Assembly: GCA_945879625.1 (NCBI GenBank)
Contig: CAMCVA010000006.1
Location: 65,152 to 129,151, forward strand
Length of the DNA: 64,000 nt
Direction: 5' to 3'
Source of the DNA: Flavobacterium psychrophilum
GTDB lineage: Bacteria; Bacteroidota; Bacteroidia; Flavobacteriales; Flavobacteriaceae
The first letter of the stretch is position 1; every line of letters starts with the position of its first letter. Below are positions 52,161 through 60,805 of this stretch, piece after piece. Under the pieces are notes generated by a model, which had not been told where the DNA came from, did no database searches, and worked only from the letters and a program-made list of their open reading frames with translations. The position numbers were made by a program, and so were the translations under genes.

Positions 52161-54071
52161 ATGCTCAATATCCACAATTTGTCGGTTTCTTTTGGAGGAA
52201 CGTATTTATTTGAAGAGGTAACCTTTAGAATGGGCGCCGGCGATCGAGTAGGGCTAGTGGGAAAAAATGGCGCAGGAAAATCCACCATGTTAAAAATTTT
52301 GGCGCGTGATTTACTTCCCGATTCAGGCAGTATCGCTACCGAAAAAGAAGTGCGCATTGGGTTTCTTCGTCAAGATATTGATTTCGAACAAGGACGCACC
52401 GTATTAGAAGAAGCCTATCAAGCCTTTACCGATATTAAAGAAGTAGAACGAAAATTAGAAGAAACCAATCATTTATTGGTTACGCGCACCGACTACGAAA
52501 GTGCCGAATATTCACAAATTATCGAAGATTTGTCTGATTACACCCACCGATTTGAATTGCTTGGCGGGTACAATTATGTGGGTGATACCGAAAAAATCTT
52601 GCTGGGATTGGGTTTCAAACGCGAAGTGTTTAACGACCTCACCGAGACCTTTTCTGGCGGATGGCGCATGCGGATCGAATTGGCCAAATTGTTGTTGCAA
52701 GCCAACGACATTTTGTTATTGGATGAGCCTACCAATCACTTGGATATCGAAAGTATCATTTGGCTCGAAAGTTTTTTGCGCAATTATCCGGGAGTCGTAG
52801 TAATCGTGTCGCACGATAAGATGTTTCTTGATAATGTAACCAACAGAACCATCGAAATTTCATTGGGTAAAGCCTATGATTTCAATAAACCCTATTCGCA
52901 GTATTTGGAATTGCGCCACGAGATTCGTGAGAAACAATTGGCTACCCAAAAAAATCAGCAAAAGAAAATAGAAGAGACCGAGAAGCTCATTGAGAAATTT
53001 AGAGCCAAAGCATCAAAGGCTTCTATGGCGCAGTCCTTGATCAAAAAATTGGATAAAGTAGAGCGCATAGAGGTCGATGAAGACGACAATTCGGTAATGA
53101 ATATTTCGTTTCCTGTTTCGAAAGTGCCCGGAAAAGTAGTGATAGAAGCCGAAGATGTAACCAAAGCCTATGGCGAAAAAGTTATCTTAAAAGACATCAA
53201 CCTCTTGGTCGAACGCGGCAGTAAGATTGCCTTTGTGGGCCAAAATGGGCAAGGGAAATCTACGTTTATCAAAGCTATCGTGCACGAATTTCAATTTCAA
53301 GGCCACATCAAATTGGGACACAATGTGCAGTTGGGCTATTTTGCCCAAAACCAAGCCGAATACTTGGATGGCGAAATTACTTTGTTGCAAACCATGGAAG
53401 ACGCGGCAACCGATACCAATCGTTCGAAAGTGCGAGATATGTTGGGTTCGTTTTTATTTCGTGGGGACGATGTAGAGAAAAAAGTAAAAGTGCTTTCGGG
53501 AGGCGAACGCAACCGATTGGCATTGTGTAAATTGTTGTTGCAGCCCATCAATGTATTGGTGATGGATGAGCCAACCAATCACTTGGACATCAAATCCAAA
53601 AACGTACTCAAAGCGGCTTTACAAAAATTTGAAGGCACTTTGTTGTTGGTTTCTCACGACCGTGATTTCTTGCAGGGCATGTCAAATATTGTCTACGAAT
53701 TTAAAGATCAGCAAATCAAAGAATATTTGGGCGATGTCAATTTCTTTTTGGAGCAACGCAATCTAGAAAACATGCGTGAAGTAGAAAAAAAGGATGCCGT
53801 ACAAAAAGCGCAACCACAAACTACATCAAAGGTTTCCTATGAAGATCAGAAAAAAGGTAAAGCCTTGCAAAATCGCCTCAGTAAAATAGAAAGCCAAATC
53901 AAGCAGTTGGAACGAGATATTCAACACGACGACAAAGCACTGGCTTCCAATTATGACAAACACATTGAAGATGCATCTTTTTTTATGGCCTACAACAAAA
54001 AGAAAAAAGAATTAGATCAGTTACTAAACGAGTGGGAAGTGGTTCAATTTGAAATAGAGGCGGCCCTTTAA
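52161..54071 (+). CDS. ABC-F family ATP-binding protein (Uup/EttA-like)
   Basis: The 636-residue cytoplasmic protein has two ABC ATPase domains and no membrane part. Domain 1: Walker A GKNGAGKST (about residue 36), signature FSGGWRMRIELAKLL, Walker B ILLLDEPTNHLDI. Linker: coiled, charged (QLATQKNQQKKIEETEKLIEKFRAK). Domain 2: GQNGQGKST, LSGGERNRLALCKLL, VLVMDEPTNHLDIKS. The C-terminal 90 residues are a coiled coil (LQNRLSKIESQIKQLERDI). ABC-F proteins act on ribosomes or recombination intermediates. Its stop overlaps the convergent GNAT gene by 4 nt. Confidence 0.93.
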   Translation: MLNIHNLSVSFGGTYLFEEVTFRMGAGDRVGLVGKNGAGKSTMLKILARDLLPDSGSIATEKEVRIGFLRQDIDFEQGRTVLEEAYQAFTDIKEVERKLEETNHLLVTRTDYESAEYSQIIEDLSDYTHRFELLGGYNYVGDTEKILLGLGFKREVFNDLTETFSGGWRMRIELAKLLLQANDILLLDEPTNHLDIESIIWLESFLRNYPGVVVIVSHDKMFLDNVTNRTIEISLGKAYDFNKPYSQYLELRHEIREKQLATQKNQQKKIEETEKLIEKFRAKASKASMAQSLIKKLDKVERIEVDEDDNSVMNISFPVSKVPGKVVIEAEDVTKAYGEKVILKDINLLVERGSKIAFVGQNGQGKSTFIKAIVHEFQFQGHIKLGHNVQLGYFAQNQAEYLDGEITLLQTMEDAATDTNRSKVRDMLGSFLFRGDDVEKKVKVLSGGERNRLALCKLLLQPINVLVMDEPTNHLDIKSKNVLKAALQKFEGTLLLVSHDRDFLQGMSNIVYEFKDQQIKEYLGDVNFFLEQRNLENMREVEKKDAVQKAQPQTTSKVSYEDQKKGKALQNRLSKIESQIKQLERDIQHDDKALASNYDKHIEDASFFMAYNKKKKELDQLLNEWEVVQFEIEAAL

Positions 54072-55261
54072 TTGTCTTTAAACGGATGGCGTTCGTGCCA
54101 TTTTATTTCCGGTTGCATGTAGGTAAAAATACGGTTCATAAAATAGTTCAAAATCGGGTTGCGGTGTTTAATGTACCCAAACATGGGAATTGCTTTTGCC
54201 CCAATTGAACTTTTAATTTCCAAGGCAGTACGGGCCAAAATGAGTTTCTTCGCTTTTGTTTTTATAGAAAAAGCCAGCATGTCATAGAGCATATTCAGGT
54301 ACAGCATGTGGCGCTTCTGCACCTCTTCGTTATAGCCTAAAAAATAGGTGTCGATATCTTCCCCGTTTTTGATGAGCGTACAAAAGCCCACCAATTTTTC
54401 ATTTTCAAAATAACCGTATAGGCAAAAAGCATCACCCAAATTTTCTTTTAAATCAGCAAAATGATTGGCATTCAAGAAAAAGGTATTGAAGGGTGCATTT
54501 TTTGCCACAGTAAAATACAACTCGTGAAGTGTTTGTTCGTGCCCTTGTATTTCAGCCAATTGCAAGGCTCTTCGGCTAATGTGTTCTGATTTTTTTCGCG
54601 CGCGTTTCCACTGATCCCGGTATTTTTTTTGCAGGGCATTTACATAATCTGCTTCATCATTCCAGTGCTCCGAAATAGTAAAAACCATATTGGGTTGGAT
54701 GTAAAACTGATAAAATGATTTAAAATGATTTGCCGATTCTTGATTAAACTCGGTAAAGTAAAAATCTTTTGCCAGTTGAATATGAATGCCAATGCCCTCG
54801 GTTTTCAAGGTTTTAACCAGCATTTTCATACCTTGGTTGAGTAGGTCAAATTGTTGGCCTGGCGCCATACTGCTGTCAAAAGCCCAGCCGTTTTCACCCG
54901 TAAGCATATTGTTTCCTAGTATGAGCACATTCGAAGCCAAGTTGCGAAACACAAAATTGCGTAGCCAGGTTTTTACACATTGATCGCGTTCGCCAAACGA
55001 GCTCAATTTGAGTAAATCGAGGTATTGGGCAATCGCGATACCAATTAATTTATCGGCCTCATAAAACCCTATAAAAAAACAGCACATATTGCTAGGTGCT
55101 GATTTTTTGGTTATTTCCAAATACGATTTGGTCAGGAAAACATTTTTGCCAGCCAATACATCCCAATTGTCTGGAAGCTCGGAGGTGTGGCGATAAATTT
55201 TAATCCCAGTTGATGTACTCAATTTTTTTTTTCGGCAAATATACTTTAAATCAAAGGCCAT
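54068..55261 (-). CDS. GNAT/FemAB-like acyltransferase-family protein
   Basis: With the start at ATG 55261 (MAFDLKYICRKKKLS) the protein has 397 residues. It has two GNAT-like halves: LAGKNVFLTKSYLEITKKSAPSNMCCFFIGFYEADKLIGIAIAQ, VLILGNNMLTGENGWAF, then ADYVNALQKKYRDQWKRARKKSE and DAFCLYGYFENEKLVGFCTLIKNGEDIDTYFLGYNEEVQ...LYLNMLYDMLAFSI. The layout resembles FemAB/peptidoglycan-type or DUF482 acyltransferases. The substrate is unknown. Its start lies inside the 3' end of the DUF1761 gene (16-nt overlap), so they are co-transcribed. An upstream in-frame ATG at 55303 is possible. Confidence 0.7.
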   Translation of the reverse strand: MAFDLKYICRKKKLSTSTGIKIYRHTSELPDNWDVLAGKNVFLTKSYLEITKKSAPSNMCCFFIGFYEADKLIGIAIAQYLDLLKLSSFGERDQCVKTWLRNFVFRNLASNVLILGNNMLTGENGWAFDSSMAPGQQFDLLNQGMKMLVKTLKTEGIGIHIQLAKDFYFTEFNQESANHFKSFYQFYIQPNMVFTISEHWNDEADYVNALQKKYRDQWKRARKKSEHISRRALQLAEIQGHEQTLHELYFTVAKNAPFNTFFLNANHFADLKENLGDAFCLYGYFENEKLVGFCTLIKNGEDIDTYFLGYNEEVQKRHMLYLNMLYDMLAFSIKTKAKKLILARTALEIKSSIGAKAIPMFGYIKHRNPILNYFMNRIFTYMQPEIKWHERHPFKDN

Positions 55262-55734
55262 CCGCAAATTATTCCACCCATAAGCATACAGCTTACCACC
55301 CAAAATCCTCCAGCAATCAACGTATATTTAAAACTGCGTTGCTCATGCAAAGCATTGGTTCCTATAATGGGTAAAGCCAAAAATAATCCAGCCAAAAATC
55401 CGTGTAAGGCTCCGTGCTTAAAGGAGCGAAACGCATTTCCATAATCGGCCATAAATTCACCATAAGAAGCTTTTGCTATGGTAGGATCGCCGCCTACCAT
55501 GCCCATGGCCCCAAACTGATGAATAGTAAGTGTTTGTAGGATAATGGCAATAAATAATGCGTATATAGAAGAAATTCCAAGTGTTTTTGCCAAGTTACTT
55601 GCTTTTAAATCGGCATAGTTTAGGCCTGCTTCTTTCATCCAAATTGTACCAAATACTTTTGGGTGATACCAAACAAAACCAACAATAAGCGATGAAAATG
55701 CTGCAGTGAGAAGGGCTAAATAATCCATGTCCAT
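55246..55734 (-). CDS. DUF1761 family membrane protein
   Basis: The 162-residue protein has four transmembrane segments (residues about 5-24, 50-70, 106-124 and 137-158) and the DUF1761 start pattern ALLTAAFSSLIVGFVWYHPKVFGTIWMKEAGL, where WY.P..F...WM is diagnostic. Function unknown. It is the upstream partner of the GNAT-like gene. Confidence 0.85.
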   Translation of the reverse strand: MDMDYLALLTAAFSSLIVGFVWYHPKVFGTIWMKEAGLNYADLKASNLAKTLGISSIYALFIAIILQTLTIHQFGAMGMVGGDPTIAKASYGEFMADYGNAFRSFKHGALHGFLAGLFLALPIIGTNALHEQRSFKYTLIAGGFWVVSCMLMGGIICGWPLI

Positions 55735-55998
55735 AATTTTTTTGTAAAGGTTAATAAACCAAATATAACTTTTTTGCAGTAGGATTTAGCATTGCATCCA
55801 TTTTGTCACAGAATTAGGATCATTTGTAATTCATTTATAATTGTAAGAAAAATAAACTATAAAAACACAAATAAATGTATTTCATCGATTATATTTGCTC
55901 ATAAACGATGTTGCGTATACTTTTACCCCGGAATAAAAAACAGCATTTGTGTTGTCCCCAACAACCAGATGAATTAGCAAACACAAATTAACCTACTC
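55735..55998 (+). promoter_or_regulatory. Intergenic region with -7 box for the LRR gene
   Basis: TATATTTG at 55890-55897 fits TAnnTTTG. It would start transcription near 55904 and give a leader of about 95 nt before ATG 55999. No TTG is found at -33, so only half of the promoter is seen. No other feature was recognised. Confidence 0.35.
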
Positions 55999-56850
55999 AT
56001 GAAAAATAAAATTACCTTATTTATTGCTTTAGTTGCATCAGCTAGTCTTTTTGCAGCCGTTTCACCCAAAGAAAAAGAAGCACTTGTAAAATTGTACCAA
56101 GCAACTAATGGCGATCAATGGACACACAGCTGGGATTTAAACGCCCCGGTAAATTCTTGGTTTGGTGTAGTACTTAAAAACGATAAAGTAGTAAGCCTAG
56201 ATCTATCCAACAATCATTTGGTAGGCGAGTTGCCAGCAGCCGTTACAGATTTATCAAATTTGCAAAAATTAAATTTATTTAGAAATGAGATTTCGGGCGT
56301 AATTCCCGCTTCTATTTCTAATTTGAAAGAGTTAAAATATTTGAACTTAGGTTTCAATAAATTGTCGGGAACTATTCCATCTCAAATGGGTGATTTAAGC
56401 AACCTTCAATCAGTGGAGTTGTTTATGAACGAATTGACTGGAACAATTCCTGCGCAAATTGGCAATTTAAAACAACTGAAAATATTGTCTTTATTTAACA
56501 ATGAACTTTCAGGAAACATTCCATCAGCGGTTTACGACTTAACATCTTTGCGTGTGTTGTTGTTAAACAGCAACAAATTAACTGGTAAGTTAAGCAAAGA
56601 AGTGGCCAATATGTCATCACTCGAGAACTTAAGCTTATTTGAAAACAACATGGACGGACAAGTGCCCTTTGATTTGGAGCGTTTGCCAAAATTGAAAGAA
56701 ATGAACATTTCGTACAATAATTTTAGCGGTGCAGTTTCTAGAAACTTAGCACAATTAGATACCTTAAACATGACGATGGTTAACGAATCAGGATTGGCCG
56801 TAGTGCTTCCGGTTGAAGATAGAACATCGGCACTTGCAGAAGAAGATTAG
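55999..56850 (+). CDS. Secreted leucine-rich repeat protein (plant-type LRR)
   Basis: The 283-residue protein has a signal peptide (MKNKITLFIALVASASLFAA) and an LRR N-cap (KEALVKLYQATNGDQWTHSWDLNAPVNSWFGV), followed by about eight 24-residue repeats of the plant type L..L..L.L..N.LSG.IP..I..L (for example LNLFRNEISGVIPASISNLKELKYLNLGFNKLSGTIPSQ). The C-terminal 30 residues are not repetitive, and no T9SS sorting domain is seen. It likely binds a protein or sugar partner outside the cell or in the periplasm. A strong terminator follows at 56887. Confidence 0.88.
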   Translation: MKNKITLFIALVASASLFAAVSPKEKEALVKLYQATNGDQWTHSWDLNAPVNSWFGVVLKNDKVVSLDLSNNHLVGELPAAVTDLSNLQKLNLFRNEISGVIPASISNLKELKYLNLGFNKLSGTIPSQMGDLSNLQSVELFMNELTGTIPAQIGNLKQLKILSLFNNELSGNIPSAVYDLTSLRVLLLNSNKLTGKLSKEVANMSSLENLSLFENNMDGQVPFDLERLPKLKEMNISYNNFSGAVSRNLAQLDTLNMTMVNESGLAVVLPVEDRTSALAEED

Positions 56851-56886
56851 TTTTTAATAAATAAATTGGTTTAAATAAATGGTTTG

Positions 56887-56915
56887 CCACCAACGAAAGT
56901 TGGTGGTTTTTTTTG
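56887..56915 (+). terminator. Terminator of the LRR gene
   Basis: CCACCAAC (56887-56894) pairs with GTTGGTGG (56899-56906) around a GAAA tetraloop, followed by T8. This is a textbook terminator, 37 bp after the LRR gene stop. Confidence 0.95.
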
Positions 56916-56945
56916 TAGTATTGAGAAACCTAAAAGGGATTTTTT

Positions 56946-57749
56946 ATGCGTTACAAACTGATTTTTCTGCTTTTCATTGTCTCGTTTATGGCGCAGGCCC
57001 AAGTGTCTGTACTTTCTTGGAATATTCAAAATTTGGGCAAATCCAAATCAACCGAGGAAATTGAATTTATCGCCCAAACGGTAAAGTCCTATGATGTCCT
57101 TGCCATTCAAGAAGTGGTGGCTGGCAACGGTGGCGCGCAAGCTGTGGCTCGATTGGCCGACGCCTTGAACCGAAAAGGCAGCAAATGGGACTATTGCATC
57201 AGCGATCCCACCCAAACTACAGGTGGAACCACCGAACGCTATGCCTTTTTATGGAAACCCAGCCGAGTAAAATTAAAGGGGAAAGCTTGGTTAGAAAAGC
57301 AATATGCCCTGCAAATTGAACGCGAACCCTATATGGCTACTTTTGAACAGCAAGGCAAACAATTCACTTTGGTGTCCTTTCATGCCGTGCCCAAAACCAA
57401 GCAGCCCGAGCGTGAAATTAAACTCTTGGCCAAAGTCACACAAGAATATCCTGGATTGAATCTTATTTTCTTGGGCGATTTTAACTGTCCGCAGTCCAAT
57501 AGTGTGTTTAACAACTTCCGCAAACTGAACTATCGATCGGCCCTGGTAAATCAAAAAACCTCCTTGAAACGCAGCTGTAAAAATGGCAACTGTTTGGCCT
57601 CAGAATACGACAATGTTTTTTACCTCCCGAAAAAAAATAAGTTAATTTATGCAGGAGTTATTTCGTTCTACCAACGTTTTGCTTCGCTCAAGGAAGCCAA
57701 AACAATTTCTGATCATATTCCAGTTGTGGTTCAATTTACTTTTAATTAA
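56946..57749 (+). CDS. Secreted endonuclease/exonuclease/phosphatase family protein (DNase I-like)
   Basis: The 267-residue protein has a signal peptide (MRYKLIFLLFIVSFMAQA-Q) and the EEP fold: SVLSWNIQNLG (Asn), DVLAIQEVV (catalytic Glu), FTLVSFHAVPK (His), LIFLGDFNCP (Asp and Asn) and ISDHIPVVV (Asp-His). All main catalytic motifs are present. It is likely an extracellular or periplasmic nuclease for DNA breakdown, although phosphodiesterase or phosphatase activity is also possible. Length fits simple DNase I-like enzymes. Confidence 0.88.
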   Translation: MRYKLIFLLFIVSFMAQAQVSVLSWNIQNLGKSKSTEEIEFIAQTVKSYDVLAIQEVVAGNGGAQAVARLADALNRKGSKWDYCISDPTQTTGGTTERYAFLWKPSRVKLKGKAWLEKQYALQIEREPYMATFEQQGKQFTLVSFHAVPKTKQPEREIKLLAKVTQEYPGLNLIFLGDFNCPQSNSVFNNFRKLNYRSALVNQKTSLKRSCKNGNCLASEYDNVFYLPKKNKLIYAGVISFYQRFASLKEAKTISDHIPVVVQFTFN

Positions 57750-57796
57750 TTCAGCTGCAAGGCACTAACCAATCATATATTTTTTAATTAAATAGC

Positions 57797-57826
57797 TTGT
57801 CTGTATCAATATTGGTTGTATATTTG
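57797..57826 (+). promoter_or_regulatory. Promoter of the initiator tRNA gene
   Basis: TTG at 57797-57799 is followed after 19 bp by TATATTTG at 57819-57826. The mature tRNA starts 13 bp after the -7 box, so the 5' leader would be very short. Confidence 0.7.
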
Positions 57827-57838
57827 CCCTCGAAACAG

Positions 57839-57911
57839 CGCGGGATAGAGCAGTAGGCAGCTCGTCGGGCTCATAACCCGAAGGTCACAGGTTCGAGTCC
57901 TGTTCCCGCTA
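57839..57911 (+). tRNA. Initiator tRNA-fMet (CAT anticodon)
   Basis: All arms fold: acceptor CGCGGGA with TCCCGCT (C1 unpaired with T72), D stem GAGC/GCTC, anticodon stem TCGGG/CCCGA with loop CTCATAA (anticodon CAT at 57872-57874), and T arm ACAGG-TTCGAGT-CCTGT. Three G-C pairs at the base of the anticodon stem and the unpaired first position mark it as initiator rather than elongator tRNA-Met. The 3' CCA is not encoded. A terminator follows at once. Confidence 0.96.
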
Positions 57912-57915
57912 CTAA

Positions 57916-57946
57916 GAAAGCCATTCAGCAATGAGTGGCTTTTTAT
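57916..57946 (+). terminator. Terminator of tRNA-fMet
   Basis: AAAGCCA (57917-57923) pairs with TGGCTTT (57936-57942), followed by T-rich DNA. The 20-nt stretch GAAAGCCATTCAGCAATGAG here recurs exactly at 58024-58043. Confidence 0.85.
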
Positions 57947-57961
57947 TTATATTTTTTGTAT

Positions 57962-58053
57962 TCGGGCTTCTATCCGCCGCGGCGGACACAGGTTTGAGTC
58001 TTTCTTCTACAACTACTACTGTTGAAAGCCATTCAGCAATGAGGGGCTTTTTT
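57962..58053 (+). pseudogene. Decayed partial copy of tRNA-fMet plus its terminator
   Basis: From 57962, TCGGGCTTCTATCC resembles the anticodon arm TCGGGCTCATAACC. At 57987-58000 CACAGGTTTGAGTC matches the T-arm CACAGGTTCGAGTC with one change. At 58024-58051 the tRNA trailer and terminator are repeated (20 identical nt, then G/T and GGCTTTT). The anticodon is destroyed, the acceptor ends are lost, and a 14-bp palindrome TCCGCCGCGGCGGA (57973-57986) lies between the two arms. The second hairpin still has a T-run and can terminate transcription before era. Confidence 0.7.
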
Positions 58054-58076
58054 GATAAATACAGATTAACTATACC

Positions 58077-58958
58077 ATGGAACACAAATCAGGTTTTGTA
58101 AATATTATTGGCAATCCCAACGTGGGCAAATCTACTTTGATGAATGCCTTTATTGGTGAGCGCTTATCCATTATCACGTCAAAGGCACAAACCACGCGTC
58201 ACCGCATCTTGGGTTTTGTGAATGGTGACGATTTTCAAGTCATTTTTTCAGATACTCCAGGTATCATCAAGCCTGCCTACGAAATGCAGGAGTCGATGAT
58301 GAATTTCGTGAAATCGGCGTTTGAAGATGCCGACATCTTGATTTACATGGTGGAGATTGGCGAGCAAGAACTCAAAGACGAGGCGTTTTTCAATAAAATT
58401 ATCCACGCCAAGATTCCTGTGTTGTTGTTGTTGAATAAAATTGACAATTCAAACCAAGAACAACTCGAAGAACAAGTCGCTTTTTGGCAAACCAAAGTAC
58501 CCAATGCCGAGTTGTTTCCCATTTCGGCTTTACAAAATTTTAATGTCAAAGAAGTATTTAATCGCATCATTGACCTGTTGCCGATTTGTCCGCCCTATTA
58601 CCCAAAAGACACCCTTACCGATAAACCCGAGCGTTTCTTTGTGAATGAAATTATCCGCGAGAAAATCTTATTGTATTACAACAAAGAGATCCCGTATGCA
58701 GTAGAAATCGCAACGGAAGAATTCCTAGAAGACGAAACCATCATTCGTATTCGTGCGTTGATTATGGTAGAGCGCGATACCCAAAAAGGAATCATCATTG
58801 GCCACAAAGGGACAGCCTTGAAAAAAGTGGGCATCGAAGCCCGTGCCGATTTAGAAAAATTCTTCGGCAAACAAATCCACATTGAGTTGTATGTGAAAGT
58901 GAATAAAAATTGGCGCAGCAATGCCAACCAATTGAAGCGTTTTGGTTACAACCAATAA
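58077..58958 (+). CDS. era: GTPase Era
   Basis: The 293-residue protein has the Era GTPase domain (G1 GNPNVGKST, G2 TSKAQTTRHR, G3 FSDTPGI, G4 LLNKID, G5 ISAL) and a C-terminal KH domain (RDTQKGIIIGHKGTALKKVGIEARADLEKFFGKQIHIELYVKVNKNWRSN). It binds the 3' end of 16S rRNA and assists 30S assembly. It precedes der by 64 bp; der has its own -7 box. Confidence 0.96.
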   Translation: MEHKSGFVNIIGNPNVGKSTLMNAFIGERLSIITSKAQTTRHRILGFVNGDDFQVIFSDTPGIIKPAYEMQESMMNFVKSAFEDADILIYMVEIGEQELKDEAFFNKIIHAKIPVLLLLNKIDNSNQEQLEEQVAFWQTKVPNAELFPISALQNFNVKEVFNRIIDLLPICPPYYPKDTLTDKPERFFVNEIIREKILLYYNKEIPYAVEIATEEFLEDETIIRIRALIMVERDTQKGIIIGHKGTALKKVGIEARADLEKFFGKQIHIELYVKVNKNWRSNANQLKRFGYNQ

Positions 58959-58997
58959 GCCCCAGTTTTAATCTCCTATTCCTAGGTCAAAAAAACG

Positions 58998-59005
58998 TAT
59001 TTTTG
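58998..59005 (+). promoter_or_regulatory. -7 promoter box for der
   Basis: TATTTTTG lies 17 bp before ATG 59023. No TTG is seen at -33. It would allow der to be transcribed apart from era. Confidence 0.4.
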
Positions 59006-59022
59006 CCCAAAATTGAATACCC

Positions 59023-60333
59023 ATGAATAATATCGTAGCCATAGTCGGAAGACCAAATGTAGGAAAATCAACCTTATTCAACCGGTTGATTAAACGCAGA
59101 GAAGCGATTGTCGATGCCGTTTCGGGAGTGACCCGCGACCGTAATTATGGCAAGAGCGAATGGAACGGAAAAGAGTTCTCGGTAATTGATACTGGCGGGT
59201 ACATCAAAGGTTCTGACGATGTGTTTGAAGCCGAAATCCGCAAGCAAGTAGAATTGGCGATTGATGAGGCCGACGTGATTTTATTTGTGGTTGATGTAGA
59301 AGAAGGCATTACGCCCATGGACGATACCGTAGCCAAGTTATTGCGCAAGGTTTCTAAACCTGTTTTGTTGGCGGTAAATAAAGTAGACAATGCCATGCGC
59401 GAGAAAGACGCCTTGGAATTTTATAATTTGGGATTGGGTGAATATTATACGTTTGCCAGTATTTCAGGCAGCGGAACAGGGGATCTTTTGGATGCCTTGA
59501 TTGACGCCTTTCCCGAAAAACCAGAACCGGTAGCTGAAGAAATTGTGTTGCCACGCTTTGCAGTAGTAGGGCGACCCAATGCCGGAAAATCGAGTTTTAT
59601 CAATGCCTTGATTGGCAAAGATCGTTTTATGGTTACCGACATTGCTGGAACTACCCGCGACTCCATTGATACCAAGTTTGACCGTTTTGGTTTTGAATTC
59701 AATTTGGTTGATACTGCCGGAATACGCCGCAAGGCCAAAGTAAAAGAAGACTTAGAATTTTACTCGGTGATGCGCTCGGTGCGTGCTATAGAATACGCTG
59801 ATGTGTGTATCTTAATCATCGACGCGACCCGCGGATTCGAAGGACAAGACCAGAGTATATTTTGGCTCGCCGAGAAAAACCGAAAGGGAGTTGTGATATT
59901 GGTCAACAAATGGGACTTGGTGGAAAAAGATACCATGTCCACCCGCGATTACGAAGCCAAGATTCGCGAAGAGCTTATGCCATTTACCGATGTGCCTATT
60001 TTGTTTGTGTCGGCGCTCACCAAACAGCGCTTGCTGAAAGCCTTAGAAGCCACCGTAAAAGTATACGAGAGCCGTTCGCAACGCATCGCTACTTCTAAAT
60101 TTAATGACTTCATGCTCAAGATTATCGAGAGCTATCCGCCACCGGCCTTGAAAGGAAAATACGTAAAAATCAAGTATTGCATGCAGTTGCCAACCCCTAC
60201 GCCGCAATTTGTGTTTTTTGCCAACTTGCCGCAATACGTGAAAGACCCGTACAAGCGTTTCTTAGAAAACAAGATCCGTGAACAATGGGATTTTTCGGGT
60301 GTACCGATGGATATTTATATTAGAGAGAAGTAA
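59023..60333 (+). CDS. der: Ribosome biogenesis GTPase Der (EngA)
   Basis: The 436-residue protein has two tandem GTPase domains (G1 [14 protein letters not shown] at residue 8 and [14 protein letters not shown] at about 182; G3 DTGGY and DTAGI; G4 NKVD and NKWD) and a C-terminal KH-like domain ([33 protein letters not shown]). It acts in 50S subunit assembly. Length is standard. A terminator follows. Confidence 0.97.
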   Translation: MNNIVAIVGRPNVGKSTLFNRLIKRREAIVDAVSGVTRDRNYGKSEWNGKEFSVIDTGGYIKGSDDVFEAEIRKQVELAIDEADVILFVVDVEEGITPMDDTVAKLLRKVSKPVLLAVNKVDNAMREKDALEFYNLGLGEYYTFASISGSGTGDLLDALIDAFPEKPEPVAEEIVLPRFAVVGRPNAGKSSFINALIGKDRFMVTDIAGTTRDSIDTKFDRFGFEFNLVDTAGIRRKAKVKEDLEFYSVMRSVRAIEYADVCILIIDATRGFEGQDQSIFWLAEKNRKGVVILVNKWDLVEKDTMSTRDYEAKIREELMPFTDVPILFVSALTKQRLLKALEATVKVYESRSQRIATSKFNDFMLKIIESYPPPALKGKYVKIKYCMQLPTPTPQFVFFANLPQYVKDPYKRFLENKIREQWDFSGVPMDIYIREK

Positions 60334-60347
60334 AAATATTTTCTTAG

Positions 60348-60377
60348 AACTACTAGCTAACACTAGTAGTTTTTTTT
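60348..60377 (+). terminator. Terminator of der
   Basis: AACTACTAG (60348-60356) pairs with CTAGTAGTT (60363-60371) around a 6-nt loop, followed by a run of T. It is 14 bp after the der stop. Confidence 0.92.
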
Positions 60378-60805
60378 AGCGATAAGTTAGATGAGAGACA
60401 AATAGATGAGAGACTTAACCAGATGTATTTTTAACTACTAATTCTTGATTAGCATAGTATAGTTAAATAATCTTCTTTTCTTTTTCCTTGATGAAAAAGA
60501 AACAAAAAATCAAGACCTGGGATTTTCGACGATCAAAATAGGCTCACTTCCTAAAACTCAAAAACTCCCCCGTTCGCGAACTCACGGGCTCAAACAGTTC
60601 GAGTTTCTTCACGGTCCCGAAACTTCGGGATCTCCTTTTTGTCCCGACGCTTCGGGACGCCTGCCAAATCCAATGGTCGGAGAAGTCTTCGGTAGTGCTA
60701 ATATGGATGTTGGAATTTGGGATTTTAATATTGGAATTTCTAATCAGTTGTTCTTAGTATATTTTTATAAACTTCCCACTCTCAACTTCCCACTTCAAGC
60801 TTCTA
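60378..60805. repeat. Gene-free region made of dispersed repeats
   Basis: No convincing gene is seen in these 428 bp. GATGAGAGAC occurs twice (60390, 60406). From 60474, TTTTTCCTTGATGAAAAAGA starts a stretch that looks like a broken coding fragment in one frame and then stops. Two copies of the TCCCGA-N4-TCGGGA palindrome follow (60615-60630 and 60642-60657), and an AACTTCCCACT-type repeat lies at about 60773-60800. The whole region resembles accumulated intergenic repeats. Confidence 0.55.
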
